Positions 33,993 through 34,037 of a DNA stretch of 34,037 bases are shown here, in pieces. The notes beneath the pieces were generated by a model, which was not told the DNA's origin, made no database searches, and saw only the letters and a program-made list of their open reading frames with translations. The stretch is taken from assembly GCA_002309915.1 (NCBI GenBank), contig DBYT01000031.1, positions 1,394-35,430 on the forward strand. The letters run 5' to 3'. The DNA comes from Bacteroidales bacterium UBA1179. Its GTDB lineage: Bacteria > Bacteroidota > Bacteroidia > Bacteroidales > Bacteroidaceae. The translations under genes and the position numbers were made by a program. Every line of letters starts with the position of its first letter. Position 1 is the first letter of the stretch.

Positions 33993-34037
33993 TTAGAAGG
34001 CGTACATTACAGAGAGCAGCAGGCGGTTGTTGCTTAC
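33993..34037 (-). CDS. C-terminal end of an outer-membrane beta-barrel protein (partial)
   Basis: On the minus strand a frame open from the window edge reads VSNNRLLLSVMYAF and then stops with TAA. The alternating pattern ending in a C-terminal Phe is the typical last strand recognised by the BAM machinery. This suggests an outer-membrane protein gene upstream of xylB in the same direction. Only 14 codons are visible, so the family cannot be named. Confidence 0.5.
   Translation of the reverse strand, partial: VSNNRLLLSVMYAF

Noticed and set aside
33805..33996. A 63-codon plus-strand frame at the end of the window
   Set aside because: It runs through the inverted-repeat cluster and the xylB promoter region and shows no protein-like pattern.

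Overview
The window looks like chromosomal DNA from a member of the Bacteroidales, probably Prevotella- or Bacteroides-like. The evidence is two SusC/SusD outer-membrane glycan-import pairs, Bacteroidetes-type promoter boxes (TAnnTTTG), many lipoprotein signal peptides, and the gene order yidD-tatD-tyrS-tRNA-Gln. No taxonomic marker was searched, so the placement is inference.

Layout. Bases 1-2430 are housekeeping: the 3' end of yidD, a short TatD-family hydrolase, tyrS and a tRNA-Gln(TTG). Bases 2430-2752 hold no protein gene but carry a near-perfect palindrome, a promoter box and a strong terminator, which together look like a small stand-alone RNA gene of about 118 nt. Bases 2753-23508 are a probable long plus-strand operon: a GH43 glycosidase without signal peptide, a four-domain fasciclin (FAS1) lipoprotein, SusC1/SusD1, a second FAS1 lipoprotein, SusC2/SusD2 and a 1406-residue secreted multidomain protein, closed by a terminator. 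Bases 23675-26680 carry two more GH43 enzymes, one secreted with a CBM6-like domain and one a lipoprotein. Bases 26733-28470 are an ECF sigma factor, a small membrane protein (anti-sigma candidate) and a periplasmic CpxP/Spy-like protein. On the minus strand follow a third FAS1 lipoprotein (28548-30719) and a xylulokinase / GH8 exo-oligoxylanase pair (30928-33720). The last 45 bases are the 3' end of another minus-strand gene, which ends like an outer-membrane beta-barrel.

How it fits together. The enzymes (three GH43, one GH8 of the reducing-end xylose-releasing type, xylulokinase) point to capture and breakdown of xylan or arabinoxylan oligosaccharides. SusC/D import them, GH43 enzymes trim side chains or xylose units, GH8 takes xylose from reducing ends, and XylB feeds xylulose 5-phosphate to the pentose phosphate pathway. 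No endo-xylanase, xylose isomerase or hybrid two-component/SusR regulator is visible, so those steps must be encoded elsewhere.

The most unusual feature is the wealth of FAS1-domain lipoproteins. Three of them (1084, about 581 and 723 residues) occupy positions where surface glycan-binding proteins are usual, and two appear to end in jelly-roll domains. With a giant modular secreted protein and a divergent second SusC, this suggests a little-described kind of xylan-utilisation surface complex.
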